Translations under genes and position numbers: made by a program
Origin: Eurosta solidaginis
Taxonomy: Eukaryota > Arthropoda > Insecta > Diptera > Tephritidae
DNA length: 64,000 nucleotides
Reading direction: 5' to 3'
NCBI RefSeq assembly: GCF_040869045.1
Contig: NC_090321.1
Location: 91,184,603-91,248,602 of the forward strand
Shown here: piece by piece, positions 12,501-22,892 of the stretch
Layout: each line of letters starts with the position of its first letter
How positions within the stretch are numbered: the first letter of the stretch is position 1
Notes under the pieces: generated by a model
The model's input: only the letters and a program-made list of their open reading frames with translations
What the model was told of the DNA's origin: nothing
Database searches by the model: none

Positions 12501-14770
12501 GAACTAAGGCCCACGCCCTTTTAAAATACTCATTAACACCTTTCATTTGATACCCATATTGTACAAACGCATTCTAGAGTCACCCCTGGTCCACCTTTAT
12601 GGCGATATCTCGAAAAGGCGTCCACCTATATAACTAAGCCCCACGCCCTTTTAAAATACTTATTGAAACCTTTCGTTTGATACCCATATAGTACAAACAA
12701 ATTCTAGAGTCACCCCCGGTCCACCTTTATGGCGATATTTCGAAAAGGCGTCCACATATAGAACTAAGGCCCACTCCTTTTTAAAATACTCATTAAAACC
12801 TTTCATTTGATACCCATATCGTACAAACAAATTCTAGAGTCGCCCCTGGTCCACCTTTATGGCGATATTTCGAAAAGGCGTCCACCTATAGAACTAAGGC
12901 CCACGCCTTTTAAAATACTCATTAACACCTTTCATTTGATACCCATATTGTACAAACGCATTCTAGAGTCACCCCTGGTCCACTTTTATAACGATATTCC
13001 GAAAAGGCGTCCACCTATAGAACTAAAGCCCACTCCCTTTTAAAACACTTATTAACACCTTTCGTTTGATACGCATATAGTACAAACAAATTCTAGAGTC
13101 ACCCCTGGTCCACCTTTATGGCGATATTTCGAAAAGGCGTCCACCTATAGAACTAAGGCCCACGTCCTTTTAAGATACTCATTAACACCTTTCATTTGAT
13201 ACCCATATCGTACAAACAAATTCTAGAGTCGCCCCTGGTCCACCTTTATGACGATATTTCGAAAAGGCGTCCACCTATAGAACTAAGGCCCACGTCCTTT
13301 TAAGATACTCATTAACACCTTTCATTTGATACCCATATCGTACAAACAAATTCTAGAGTCACCCCTGGTCCACGTTTATGGCGATATCTCGAAAAGGCAT
13401 CCACCTATAGAACTAAGACCCACGCCCTTTTAAAATACTCATTAACACCTTTCACTTGATACCCATATTGTACAAACGCATTCTAGAGTCACCCCTGGTC
13501 CACTTTTATAACGATATTCCGAAAAGGCGTCCACCTATAGAACTAAGGCCCACTCCCTTTTAAAATACTCATTAACACCTTTCATTTGATACCCATATAG
13601 TACAAACAAATTCTAGAGTCACCCCTGGTCCACCTTTATGGCGATATTTCGAAAAGGCGTCCACCTATAGAACTAAGGCCCACTCCTTTTTAAAATACTC
13701 ATTAACACCTTTCACTTGATACCCATATCGTACAAACAAATTCTAGAGTCGCCCCTGGTCCACCTTTATGGCGATATTTCGAAAAGGCGTCCACCTATAG
13801 AACTAAGGCCCACGTCCTTTTAAGGTACTCATTAACACCTTTCATTTGATACCCATATCGTACAAACAAATTCTAGAGTCGCCCCTGGTCCACCTTTATG
13901 GCGATATTTCGAAAAGGCGTCCACCTATAGAACTAAGGCCCACGTCCTTTTAAGATACTCATTAACACCTTTCATTTGATACCCATATCGTACAAACAAA
14001 TTCTAGAGTCACCCCTGGTCCACGTTTATGGCGATATCTCGAAAAGGCGTCCACCTATAGAACTAAGACCCACGCCCTTTTAAAATACTCATTAACACCT
14101 TTCACTTGATACCCATATTGTACAAACGCATTCTAGAGTCACCCCTGGTCCACTTTTATAACGATATTCCGAAAAGGCGTCCACCTATAGAACTAAGGCC
14201 CACTCCCTTTTAAAACACTTATTAACACCTTTCGTTTGATACCCATATCGTACAAACAACTTCTAGAGTCACCCCTGGTCCATCTTTATGGCGATATCTC
14301 GAAACGGCGTCCATCTATAGAACTAAGGCCCATTCCCTTTTAAAATAGTCATTACCACCTTTCATTTGATACCCATATCGTACAAAATAAATTCTAGAGT
14401 CACCCTTGGTCCACCTATATGGCGATATCTCGAAAAGGCGTCCACCTATAGAACTTAGGCCCACTCCCTTTTAAAATTATCATTAACACATTCCATTTGA
14501 TACCCATATCGTACAAACAAATTCTAGAGTCAGGCCTGGCCCACCTTTATGGCGATATCCCTAAATGGCGTCCATCTATAGAACTATGGCCCACTTCCTC
14601 TTAAAATACTCTTTAATACCTTCCATTTGATACACATGTCATACAAACACATTCCAGGGTTACCCTAGGTTCTTTTTACAACATGGTGATTTTCCCTTAC
14701 TTTGTCTCCACAGCTCTCAACTGAGTAGGTACTGTTCGGTTACACCCGAACTTAGCCTTCCTTACTTGTT
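9582..14770 (+). mobile_element. Helentron/DINE-like element, family 1, copy A
   Basis: Starts TTTTTATACTCAGTTGAGCA and ends CCTTCCTTACTTGTT. Near the 3' end (about 14712-14755) are TCTCAACTGAGTA, the inverse of the 5' ATACTCAGTTGAG, and a stem-loop GTTCGG-TTACAC-CCGAAC. After the start come a (GTCC)n microsatellite (9728-9750), the GTTAACACGATAACTTGAG block, short coding-like but non-coding modules rich in CCACGCCCACTTTTT, and a large satellite (10883-14670). This order (subterminal inverted repeats, microsatellite, 3' hairpin) is that of DINE-1/mini-me/HINE elements, which are non-autonomous and moved by rolling-circle Helentrons. No Rep/helicase frame is present. Family membership is inferred from architecture. 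Confidence 0.7.
10883..14670 (+). repeat. 130-bp tandem satellite, about 29 units
   Basis: The unit begins CTAGAGTCACCCCTGGTCCA and the spacing of this landmark is 130 bp (11011, 11141, 11271, 11401, 11531 and so on). Units differ by point changes that recur in blocks. The variant ACGATATTCC occurs at about 11950, 12990, 13510 and 14160, giving higher-order spacings near 1040, 520 and 650 bp. Edge units (10883-11010 and 14280-14670) are the most diverged, as expected if amplification happens in the middle. 130 is not a multiple of 3, and the short open frames seen here are by-products. Confidence 0.9.
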
Positions 14771-15678
14771 AAATTTGGGAGTGTCACAGCTCTGCTTATT
14801 AGAGAACAAATCTCGGTTAATCCATGATACAAAAAATGGAGGTAATTCCATTTAGTGTGACATTAGCCACTTGAGTTTTGCGGGGACAATGACAATATCA
14901 CCAAAAACAAGCTACCAGATGGAAAAATGTTACGAATTTTTCTAATTTTGATGAATTTCATATTAGCGAATACGGCTAAATTACTTTCACAGCTATTTTA
15001 AATAAAAAAGAGATAAAATAAGCCCCATGCCTTGGAAATATTTTAATACGAAATATTAGCCTAGAAAAGAAGGTTTTTAATAAGTTTTTCGACCTCCCGA
15101 AAATCGTTATGATGGAAGACACATGGATCGAAGTATGCAAGGCAAGGGAATATAGCCTTCTTTAGTGTCCGTTCTTTTGCTCAGAATACTTTGACAAAAC
15201 ATACACGTTTGTCAATTGCTTGCTCAAAGGTGGTCCTTATAAACCGACACCGCAATTCCTTGATAAATTGGCTACAAGTCCACATTTTTTATTTTTTATT
15301 TATTGTATAATTCAAGTGTTGTTGCGCTTTATGAGGGAATTGTCAAACAACTTTTTTGGCGAGAACATTACCCTGTAGCTCTGCAGGTTAGCCAATAGTT
15401 ATGAGAGTATTTTTGCCAGTTGTACCAGGGGTAACCTTGGGGCAGCCCCGCCTATACACATTCTGTGCCCTTTTAGCATTGGCATAGATGTGCAGACTTT
15501 GGAGGTACACTTTTTCTCAACATGCATTGAGGGCATGATAATAGGGCCATGCTAAAACAACAGGATTTTTGTGTATTCTTTTTTCTATTTAGGGGTCAAG
15601 CTGCCATAAAGATATGAGTCATTAGCCACTATTTTTCAATAAAATTGCATGTTTTTCTTTATTCTCAATCGATATATA
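14771..15678. other. Non-coding left flank of Gypsy-1
   Basis: No gene seen. A segment of about 35 bp at 14814-14850 (GGTTAATCCATGATACAAAAAATGG and on) recurs inverted at about 22122-22160, on the other side of Gypsy-1. These might be the arms of an older element into which Gypsy-1 inserted. Confidence 0.35.
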
Positions 15679-16014
15679 TGTGGTAAATAAAACACTCCCG
15701 GTTGATTTTGCTGGTTATTTATAAGTTTTAATTAAGGTTAATAGTATTTTAGTTACATTCGCACTTAGGTTAAATTATAGGGTTTTATTTGTTAGCGCTC
15801 ACAGATTAACGTCTGCGAATTTACATTCCTCGTATTCAACTCAACTCAACTGTTCAAACGATGGCCGCTCTTCGATTTGGTCTATCAGACGCTTCGTTAT
15901 ATTTTCGACAGGTTGCCGCTTAACCCTTGGGTGAACTATTCTACAGGTTGCCAGCTGTACATTTAATTGCTAGCTATACTTAAACCTAACTCTTAACCTA
16001 AATCCCTTCCTACA
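15679..16014 (-). repeat. Gypsy-1 3' LTR
   Basis: 336 bp; on the plus strand TGTGGTAAATAA to CTTCCTACA. It differs from the other LTR at three sites (AAGGTTAA/AATGTTAA, TAGGTTAAA/TAGGCTAAA, GGTTGCCAG/GGTTACCAG). Confidence 0.95.
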
Positions 16015-16050
16015 ATCGGCCGCCCTGACAGGTTATTCGACCCTGAATAA

Positions 16051-19000
16051 CTAGGACCAAGGCTTCATGTTTTCGGCTACGGTTGTAGTTTTCATCGGTC
16101 CTTCTTGGTTGCCGATCTTCTCCACTTCATATCTGCCGTGGTTTAACTTGACGGTTACCCTATACGGCCCTAGATACTTTGGTCTCAACTTCATGGCAGT
16201 ACCGAATTGAGTTTTTTTAATAGCCACTAAATCATTAATATTATAAGTTACTTCTACTTTTCTGTTTTTGTTGAAGGTTTTACAATTTTCGTTTTCTATT
16301 TTCCTTATATTTTCTTGGGCTTCTTCCCTTACTAAGTCCCTTTCTCTATCTAGGTCCTCTACTGCTAAATCGTCTAATATTTGACGCAAATCCGGGTAAT
16401 CATTCACCCGCATGTCTAATCCGGTAAGAACTTTAAATGGCGTTGTTTTGGTACTGCGCGGAATAGTGTTATTCAGCACCTGTTGTACTTTGGCCACATG
16501 GTTGTACCACTGGGCGGGGTTGCTTTGACACTTTTTTGAGATCATTGGAATGACCGTTTTGTGGATACGCTCCACTTGCCCATTTCCTCGAGGTACCCCC
16601 GTTGCGATTTGTAAGTGTTGTATATTTTCCCTGTTGCAATAATCTTTAAAACTGTTTGATGTAAACGCTGCGCCCCTATCACTTATGATGCGCTTAGGAT
16701 TTCCAAATATCGACGCCTGTTTTTCTAGCCTATCTATAACCTCTTCGACCCCTGTAGACTTTGTCGGGTATAACCACGTGAATTTCGAAAACCCATCCAC
16801 TATCACTAGAATATGATTATATTTTTTCTTCGTTTCCGTTAACGGCCCAACGTGGTCGACGTGATAAGTCCCTAATGGTTCACACGCTTTATCAATTGGA
16901 TTTAAAAGCCCCTCTTTTTTGCCTCTTTTCGCGGCAATAATTATACATCCAACGCAGCCTTTCACCACTTTCGTTACCTTCTCAATCAAGTTGGGCACGT
17001 AATAATTTTTCTCCACTAGCTCTTGTGTTTTCTTAGTCGCGAAATGATTCTGGTCGTGTGCCAATTTGATTATTTCGACCTCCATGCTGGATGGTATCAC
17101 CAGTAACTCCTTAAAGACATCCTTGTATAGTATACCGTTCCTTAGAAAAAAATCTTCATAACTTCCCGATTCCAAAACCTTCTTCACAGCTTTTATCCAA
17201 GCATCCTGTTCCTGTGCCTCTCTCAGTCTAAATGTTAGCGCATCTTCGACAATCATACAATATATACGGCTCAGGGCATCTACATGCCTCATGCGAGAGC
17301 CCGACCTGTGCTCTACTACGTAGTCGTAATCTTGCAAGTACATGGCCCACCGCATTACCCTATCCGGCACGTCGGTTTTCTTAACCGTCATGGTGAACGC
17401 GTTGCAATCGCTCACTATTTTGAACTTTCTGTCTTTCACATAAATATGCCATTTCTTTAAAGCCTTAATCACTGCCAAAACCTCCAGTTCAAAAGCGCTG
17501 TACTTTTCTTCCGCCACTGTGGTTTTTCTGCTCATGAATTCTACTGGGTGAAACAACCGGTCCTCTGAATCTCTTTGCAACAACATCGCTCCAAAGCCGT
17601 ACTTTAATGCATCGGCGTGTATCTCCGTTTCTGCCGATGGGTCAAAAAGCTTTAGGGAGGGTGCGTTTATTAAAGCTTTCTTCAACTCCTCTACAGCTAA
17701 CAACTGTTCCGTACCCATTTTAAAATTCTCTTCCTTCCTAAGCAGATCTGACAATGGCTTCGCGATAATTGCGTAGTTTTGAATAAAACGCCTAAAGAAC
17801 GATGTCAATCCTAAAAAGCGCTGTATTTCCTTTCTACTTGACGGTATAGGGAAGTTTTTTACGGCTTTAGTCTTTTCCACTGACGGTAAAATTTCTCCAT
17901 TTTCCACTATATACCCTAACCAGTTAATTTGCCTCCTAAGGAACTGACATTTCTCCCATTTGATTTTCAATCCGTATTCTCCAGCCCTGTCCAGCACTTT
18001 TTGTAATTTTCCTAACGACTCTTGCTCATCCATGGCGGGAATTACAATGTCGTCCATGTATGCGATAATCGTGCCATCTTGCAACAAGTCCTGGAATACT
18101 GCGCGGATATATCTGCAGAATACAGCCGGCGAGTTGGTAATCCCGAATGGAACGAAACAAAATTCAAACTGTCCGCTATGTGTAACAAATGCGGTATACT
18201 TTTGCGAATTTGGCTCTATTGGTACGTGATAAAATCCATTTCTTAAGTCGAGTGTAGTGAAGACTTTTGCACCCTGCAACTTGTCTAACACCTCGTCGAT
18301 TAATGTCATCGGAAAATTATCCCTAACAATTTTCTCATTTACCTTACGAAAATCACAACAAAATCTTTTCGTCCCATCTTTTTTCTTTGTCAGCACCACC
18401 GGCGACGCATATTCCGAAGTACTACACTGTATAATTCCCTCTTTAAGCATATCTTCTACCTGCTTGTCTATATAACGCTGATCCTCATAGGACACTCGAC
18501 GTGGCCGCTGATACACGGGCCTATCATCTGTAAGGATAAGCTTCATTTGCACTGGGATACTGGTTTGTTTTCCGGGTACGTAGGCAGTAACCAGTTTCCT
18601 TACCTCTTCAGCAGTTTTTCCCTCTAGGTGCGATACGTCTATATCACATGCTTCTTTCTTTGAATCATCTCTTTCAGCCAAACACAAAACTTTGAACTCG
18701 CTAAAGAAATCCATTTCGCCATCTTTGCTACTCCCTTCCTTTGAAACCTTACTCCGAGTTAACTTCGGCAGCCTTAGCTCATTGCTATTTGATGCACTTG
18801 CCATGGCACCATCCCTTATGGTGTCACCGCTTTTATTGTCTACTCGAACCGTCTGCGCGATTTCGCCCACTGGCATCGCTGGTGTCTTCACATCTCTGCG
18901 ATCTGGCTCAACCACTCCAGATACGCCACTTGGAGAACCAGGCCGAATCACTCCGTGGTTCCCTTTTTGACCACTATTGTCAGCCATGCCTTGTGTACTC

Positions 19001-20319
19001 GGTTGTCGGAACTCTACTTCCCCTTTTCTAAATACTAACTCTACGTCTTTGAGCACATCACTACCTATTATAGCGGCATACGGCATGTCGCGTTCTCTCA
19101 CCACGTGGAATGTTACTTCCAATTTCATTCCACCAATTTCGATTTCGGCTTCGAAGCTACCCACTGTCGTGAGTTGCCCCTTTCCTATTCCGAACAATTG
19201 ACGCCTCTCCTTACTTAGCTCAATATCTCCTAGCATCATGAGCGTATCGTATCGCATTATACAAGAATCGCAGCCCGTATCTACCAACGTGCTAAAGGTG
19301 AACCCGTTCATTGTTACGTCAATAAATATAAGGTTACTTCTCGATTTGCCCTCGGCCTGTTGCCCTAACGTATTTGCGCGTTCATCTTTAACTACCGTAT
19401 TTCCTGTACCCGACTTGCAATCTTTGGCATAGTGGCCCTTTTGTTTGCATTTGAAACACGTCACCTTGCTTGAATCTGAACTCTGGCATTCTCTCGCCAA
19501 GTGACCTTCCTTTTCACATTTAAAACATTTCTTATTTTGGTACCCTTTTCCGCCACCACTTTTCTCCGACCCTGTCTGAGGCGTACCCAATCTGTTTGAC
19601 GACGTTTGGGAACCCCTTATTTTCTCATATACCCGTATTTGTTCTTTGAGCTCACTGAGGCTCTTTGCTTGATATAACACAGATTTGTTTAACCGCGTAT
19701 CTGGCACACCCTCTACGAAATGTTCCACAACACTCTTTTCATCGAGGTGGATTGGCTTCCCTATCTCTATGAGTGCATATAAATACTCGTGAAGGCTTTC
19801 CTTCGTCTGCTTTCTTCTATTTCTAAGCGCGCGGTGCACCTCTGAGGCGCATAATCTTTCACCAAATTCCTCTACAAGGGCTTCTTTTAACCCACCCCAG
19901 TCTCCTCTTCCTGTCAACCCTCGAGAAAATGACCTTGCAGCACCTTTAAGTAGCTGCTTCGCATACACATACTTTTGAAGGTCATTCCAACCTACCGTGT
20001 CGGCAACCTCCTCAAATTCTATCACCCAATGGTTCACCCCACGGGTACCGTCACCTGCAAATGAGGAGACGCTATCCTCTATATCACGCAGCGTAAACAT
20101 CACCCTTTGCGCATTTAGGTTAGTAATCGTATCCCCATATACTGAGTTTATCGACTCATTTTCATCTACCTCTTCTTCTCTTTCTTCACCCTCAAACACT
20201 ATATGCTGAAGCAAACGCAACTGCAAGTCCTTTTTTCTACCTGATACACTCAAATTAAGCTCCCTCAGCTTCTCTTTTAACATTTCGACGGTCATTGCCT
20301 TTATGGTATCAGTATCCAT
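16051..20319 (-). CDS. Gag-Pol polyprotein, single frame, 1422 aa
   Basis: Encodes the capsid and replication enzymes of Gypsy-1. In order: an N-terminal SAP-like motif (residues about 8-42: VEMLKEKLRELNLSVSG); a capsid-like region to about 240; two CCHC zinc knuckles (CFKCEKEGHLAREC near 265 and CFKCKQKGHYAKDC near 287); an aspartic protease (LVDTGCDSC near 348); reverse transcriptase (KKKDGTKRFCCDFRKVNE, LDLRNGFY, catalytic YMDD near 755); RNase H (IHADALKYGFGAML, FELEVLAVI, HVDALSR); and integrase with a zinc motif (HDQNH, CVGC) and the D-D-E triad (YHVDHVGP, IISDRGAAF, GNGQVERIHK). There are no internal stops, so Gag and Pol are fused rather than frameshifted. The start is the first ATG after the leader. 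All checked catalytic residues are present, so it may encode functional enzymes. Confidence 0.95.
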   Translation of the reverse strand: MDTDTIKAMTVEMLKEKLRELNLSVSGRKKDLQLRLLQHIVFEGEEREEEVDENESINSVYGDTITNLNAQRVMFTLRDIEDSVSSFAGDGTRGVNHWVIEFEEVADTVGWNDLQKYVYAKQLLKGAARSFSRGLTGRGDWGGLKEALVEEFGERLCASEVHRALRNRRKQTKESLHEYLYALIEIGKPIHLDEKSVVEHFVEGVPDTRLNKSVLYQAKSLSELKEQIRVYEKIRGSQTSSNRLGTPQTGSEKSGGGKGYQNKKCFKCEKEGHLARECQSSDSSKVTCFKCKQKGHYAKDCKSGTGNTVVKDERANTLGQQAEGKSRSNLIFIDVTMNGFTFSTLVDTGCDSCIMRYDTLMMLGDIELSKERRQLFGIGKGQLTTVGSFEAEIEIGGMKLEVTFHVVRERDMPYAAIIGSDVLKDVELVFRKGEVEFRQPSTQGMADNSGQKGNHGVIRPGSPSGVSGVVEPDRRDVKTPAMPVGEIAQTVRVDNKSGDTIRDGAMASASNSNELRLPKLTRSKVSKEGSSKDGEMDFFSEFKVLCLAERDDSKKEACDIDVSHLEGKTAEEVRKLVTAYVPGKQTSIPVQMKLILTDDRPVYQRPRRVSYEDQRYIDKQVEDMLKEGIIQCSTSEYASPVVLTKKKDGTKRFCCDFRKVNEKIVRDNFPMTLIDEVLDKLQGAKVFTTLDLRNGFYHVPIEPNSQKYTAFVTHSGQFEFCFVPFGITNSPAVFCRYIRAVFQDLLQDGTIIAYMDDIVIPAMDEQESLGKLQKVLDRAGEYGLKIKWEKCQFLRRQINWLGYIVENGEILPSVEKTKAVKNFPIPSSRKEIQRFLGLTSFFRRFIQNYAIIAKPLSDLLRKEENFKMGTEQLLAVEELKKALINAPSLKLFDPSAETEIHADALKYGFGAMLLQRDSEDRLFHPVEFMSRKTTVAEEKYSAFELEVLAVIKALKKWHIYVKDRKFKIVSDCNAFTMTVKKTDVPDRVMRWAMYLQDYDYVVEHRSGSRMRHVDALSRIYCMIVEDALTFRLREAQEQDAWIKAVKKVLESGSYEDFFLRNGILYKDVFKELLVIPSSMEVEIIKLAHDQNHFATKKTQELVEKNYYVPNLIEKVTKVVKGCVGCIIIAAKRGKKEGLLNPIDKACEPLGTYHVDHVGPLTETKKKYNHILVIVDGFSKFTWLYPTKSTGVEEVIDRLEKQASIFGNPKRIISDRGAAFTSNSFKDYCNRENIQHLQIATGVPRGNGQVERIHKTVIPMISKKCQSNPAQWYNHVAKVQQVLNNTIPRSTKTTPFKVLTGLDMRVNDYPDLRQILDDLAVEDLDRERDLVREEAQENIRKIENENCKTFNKNRKVEVTYNINDLVAIKKTQFGTAMKLRPKYLGPYRVTVKLNHGRYEVEKIGNQEGPMKTTTVAENMKPWS

Positions 20320-21582
20320 CGTGCTATTTCGATTTTATTTACGCGACTCAATAGAAAAAAACACAAATATCGATATACTCTCCTTGCCTAAACTTCCTAC
20401 TCAATCCTCCCGTCTATGCATATGCGCATGTGAACATGCACTGATTTCACTACAATGTAAATAAAATCGAACTTACACACACACAAACACTAGGCAATTT
20501 TATGACACCTACTATCAATTATTCTCCGACACGCGAAAAAAAGGAATGCAAATTCGCTTTCCGATACATACAAATATATGAAGTGTATTATCTATTCTGA
20601 TTACAATATTAATATTTCCAATAGCAAAAGAAAGAAAGAATTAAATATTATGACGGACTACACAAAGCTACTATACCGCTGCTTCACTGCTGCCGGCTAC
20701 CCGCTGCTTGTCTTGCTTTTGCCTCTGTTATCACGATAGTTTGCCTTACTTGTTATTCTTTTGTTGCTTGTTTGTTTTGTTTTATGTTGTTCGCTTACAA
20801 CCCACAATATGGTAATTTCGTTTCGCTTAATTTTACCAAGCGAAATATGTGTATCTATGTACACGATATAGTTTTTGCTTTCTTTCGCTTAGTTTGTAAC
20901 GAAATATGTATGCATATGTATTTTCGCACACGCTTGCTTGCGCAACTTTGATGTTGGACTTATCTTTGTCTCTTTTCGCATAATGCGTTATGACTTAGCA
21001 CTCTAACCATAGCTCGCGCACTTCGACTGTTTCAGTTGCACAATTTTTCTGGTTCGTGTATTTGATTTTGGAAACACTTGCACTCTGCTCTCTTCTTTTG
21101 GGAACACATCACTTCTTCGTGTCGCGTAGCTGTTGCTGCTCTTACTGATGCTTGCGCACTTGCACTCGACTATCTTCTGTTGGGAACAGTTCACGGTTCA
21201 CTTCGTTCACTGCATTTTCTGCTTCGTTTTCACGAATGCTAATTTTAACTCGCGAAGCTGTTGCTTTTCTCGCCGCTGCTGCGCGGTTCGTTGGAGCACC
21301 CACTTTTTAGCTGCGTCAGCAGCGCAGTCCGTCGGAGCACCAAAATTTAATATTTGACGCTGAATGCGCGTACCTTTTGCAAGTACACCTTACACACTCG
21401 ATTCTAAGGGATTTTCTTGTTCACTTCTCGCAATTTTTTTTTATTTGTTTGCACTTTTTGATGCTTGTTTTTTCGTGTGCTTATTTGGTTTTCGCACTAG
21501 CATTCGATTTCCCACTTTTAAGCGTTCAATTCGGCTTACCTTAAAAATTTTCTATGCGTTTTCAATTAACGCTGACACATCT
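20320..21582 (-). other. Gypsy-1 5' leader
   Basis: About 1.26 kb between primer site and Gag start, unusually long for a Gypsy element. It is pyrimidine-rich on the plus strand and contains a short direct repeat (CGCGGTTCGTTGGAGCACC near 21276 and CGCAGTCCGTCGGAGCACC near 21322). Likely packaging and translation-control sequence. The open frames in it (e.g. 21364-21648) look incidental. Confidence 0.6.
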
Positions 21583-21600
21583 ATCCCGGACGAGCCCCCA
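21583..21600 (-). promoter_or_regulatory. Primer binding site, tRNA-Pro type
   Basis: Read in sense, TGGGGGCTCGTCCGGGAT lies two bases inside the 5' LTR. All 18 bases equal the tRNA-Pro primer site known from gammaretroviruses, so proline tRNA is the probable reverse-transcription primer. Confidence 0.85.
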
Positions 21601-21602
21601 TT

Positions 21603-21938
21603 TGTGGTAAATAAAACACTCCCGGTTGATTTTGCTGGTTATTTATAAGTTTTAATTAATGTTAATAGTATTTTAGTTACATTCGCACTTAGGCTAAATT
21701 ATAGGGTTTTATTTGTTAGCGCTCACAGATTAACGTCTGCGAATTTACATTCCTCGTATTCAACTCAACTCAACTGTTCAAACGATGGCCGCTCTTCGAT
21801 TTGGTCTATCAGACGCTTCGTTATATTTTCGACAGGTTGCCGCTTAACCCTTGGGTGAACTATTCTACAGGTTACCAGCTGTACATTTAATTGCTAGCTA
21901 TACTTAAACCTAACTCTTAACCTAAATCCCTTCCTACA
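21603..21938 (-). repeat. Gypsy-1 5' LTR
   Basis: 336 bp; same ends as the LTR at 15679-16014 and differs from it at three positions. Contains the element's promoter by position. Confidence 0.95.
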
Positions 21939-22594
21939 TATATACAGATAATTCGAGCTAAAGCATATTATTATTGTCTCAGATGACCATTGCGTTTTCA
22001 TCCTAAAGGAAATTTCCGTCTCGAAAACCCACAATTTCGCCTTAAACAGTAACGGTATGGCAACGCTTCTGACAAAACAACAATCATTATGAAACTTCAA
22101 AAGTCCCCAAATACGTCAAAAAATTTTGAGTGGAACTACCTTCTTTTTTGTATCATGGGTTAATCATGCTACGAAAATTTCATTTAAAAAACCTAAAAAA
22201 TCATTTTTGGCTTGCCATGTAAATATTTTTTTTAAGTCGCTTAGCAGGTTTACACTCCACGTTAAGTATTTTTTTATGAATAAGGCAATTCCCTGAGCTC
22301 CTATTCACTTGCCTTTATTTTACTGGAAGGTTTTGCGGAGTGTTTTTGATGGTCCAACATTAAGATAGCGTCCCGGAAGCTGTTAAGTCATACAGCCATG
22401 TATTGCGCTCAGTAACCCCTTGAATCCCTAAGCTAATATTCCTATTTCGACACGCCTGAAGGAGTCCACATAGAACACCAAAAGTGGCTTAATGTTAAAT
22501 ACCCACAAGCTAACTCCACCCAATTAAGATATCTCTGCAGAAAGGACTTTGTCCATAATAAACCCGTTTTGGGTTCAAGTCAAGCTCAAAGCAA
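21939..22594. other. Non-coding right flank of Gypsy-1
   Basis: No gene or repeat family recognised apart from the short inverted match to 14814-14850 at about 22122-22160. Confidence 0.35.
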
Positions 22595-22892
22595 CATAAA
22601 AAATTAGAAACAAGTTTTTTCAATTAAGAAAACGTTTTTCTTGGCGGGGTTGCCCCTCGGCAGTGATTTGGCTAACACTCCGATTGTATTTCTGCCATGA
22701 AATGCTTTTCTGTGAACACTTATCTTGATTTGCAGCTGCCGTTCGGAGTCGGCGTACATGTACATAGATCCCGTCCCGCGAACTTGCAGGAAAATTAAAA
22801 AGAGTACGACGCAAATCGGAAGAAAACCCCGGCCTTAATCTCGTCGGAGGTATGTCGCACTTTGTATTTATTTTTATTTATTTATAATAACC
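22595..22892 (+). mobile_element. tRNA-derived SINE, 5'-truncated
   Basis: Shares its body with the SINE at 31255-31482: TTAGAAACAAGTTTTT, GGCGGGGTTGCCCCTCGGCAGTG and GTATTTCTGCCATGAAA. It continues with a 3' part (GCCGTTCGGAGTCGGC, CTCGTCGGAGG) and ends in a (TATTT)n tail at about 22865-22890. The tRNA-like head is missing. Confidence 0.7.

Larger units (their letters stand above)
15679..21938 (-). mobile_element. Intact Ty3/Gypsy retrotransposon (Gypsy-1)
   Basis: 6260 bp with 336-bp LTRs at both ends, flanked by TATA/TATA (15675-15678 and 21939-21942), a 4-bp target duplication. Sense is minus: 5' LTR at 21603-21938, primer site 21583-21600, leader about 1.26 kb, one Gag-Pol frame 16051-20319, 3' LTR 15679-16014. 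The LTRs differ at three positions by eye, which implies a recent insertion. There is no envelope frame. No clear polypurine tract was seen; the bases next to the 3' LTR read CAGGGCGGCCGAT. Confidence 0.93.

Noticed and set aside
12807..13043. Open frame with repeated SYKQILESPLVHLYGDISKR-like peptide (also 46470-46706 and 47207-47482, minus)
   Set aside because: It is the translated 130-bp satellite. The frame persists only where single-base indels bring neighbouring units into phase, and the unit length is not a multiple of 3.
18692..19031. Plus-strand frames inside Gypsy-1 (also near 17960-18475)
   Set aside because: They are antisense shadows of the intact 1422-codon frame.
20320..21602. 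Possible envelope or extra ORF in Gypsy-1
   Set aside because: This is the 5' leader in sense orientation; no frame has a signal peptide, membrane anchor or family match, and there is no space for env before the 3' LTR.
14814..22160. Inverted repeat of about 35 bp flanking Gypsy-1 as the TIR of a 7-kb transposon
   Set aside because: The match does not extend, no target duplication was found, and no transposase is visible, so it is kept only as a note.
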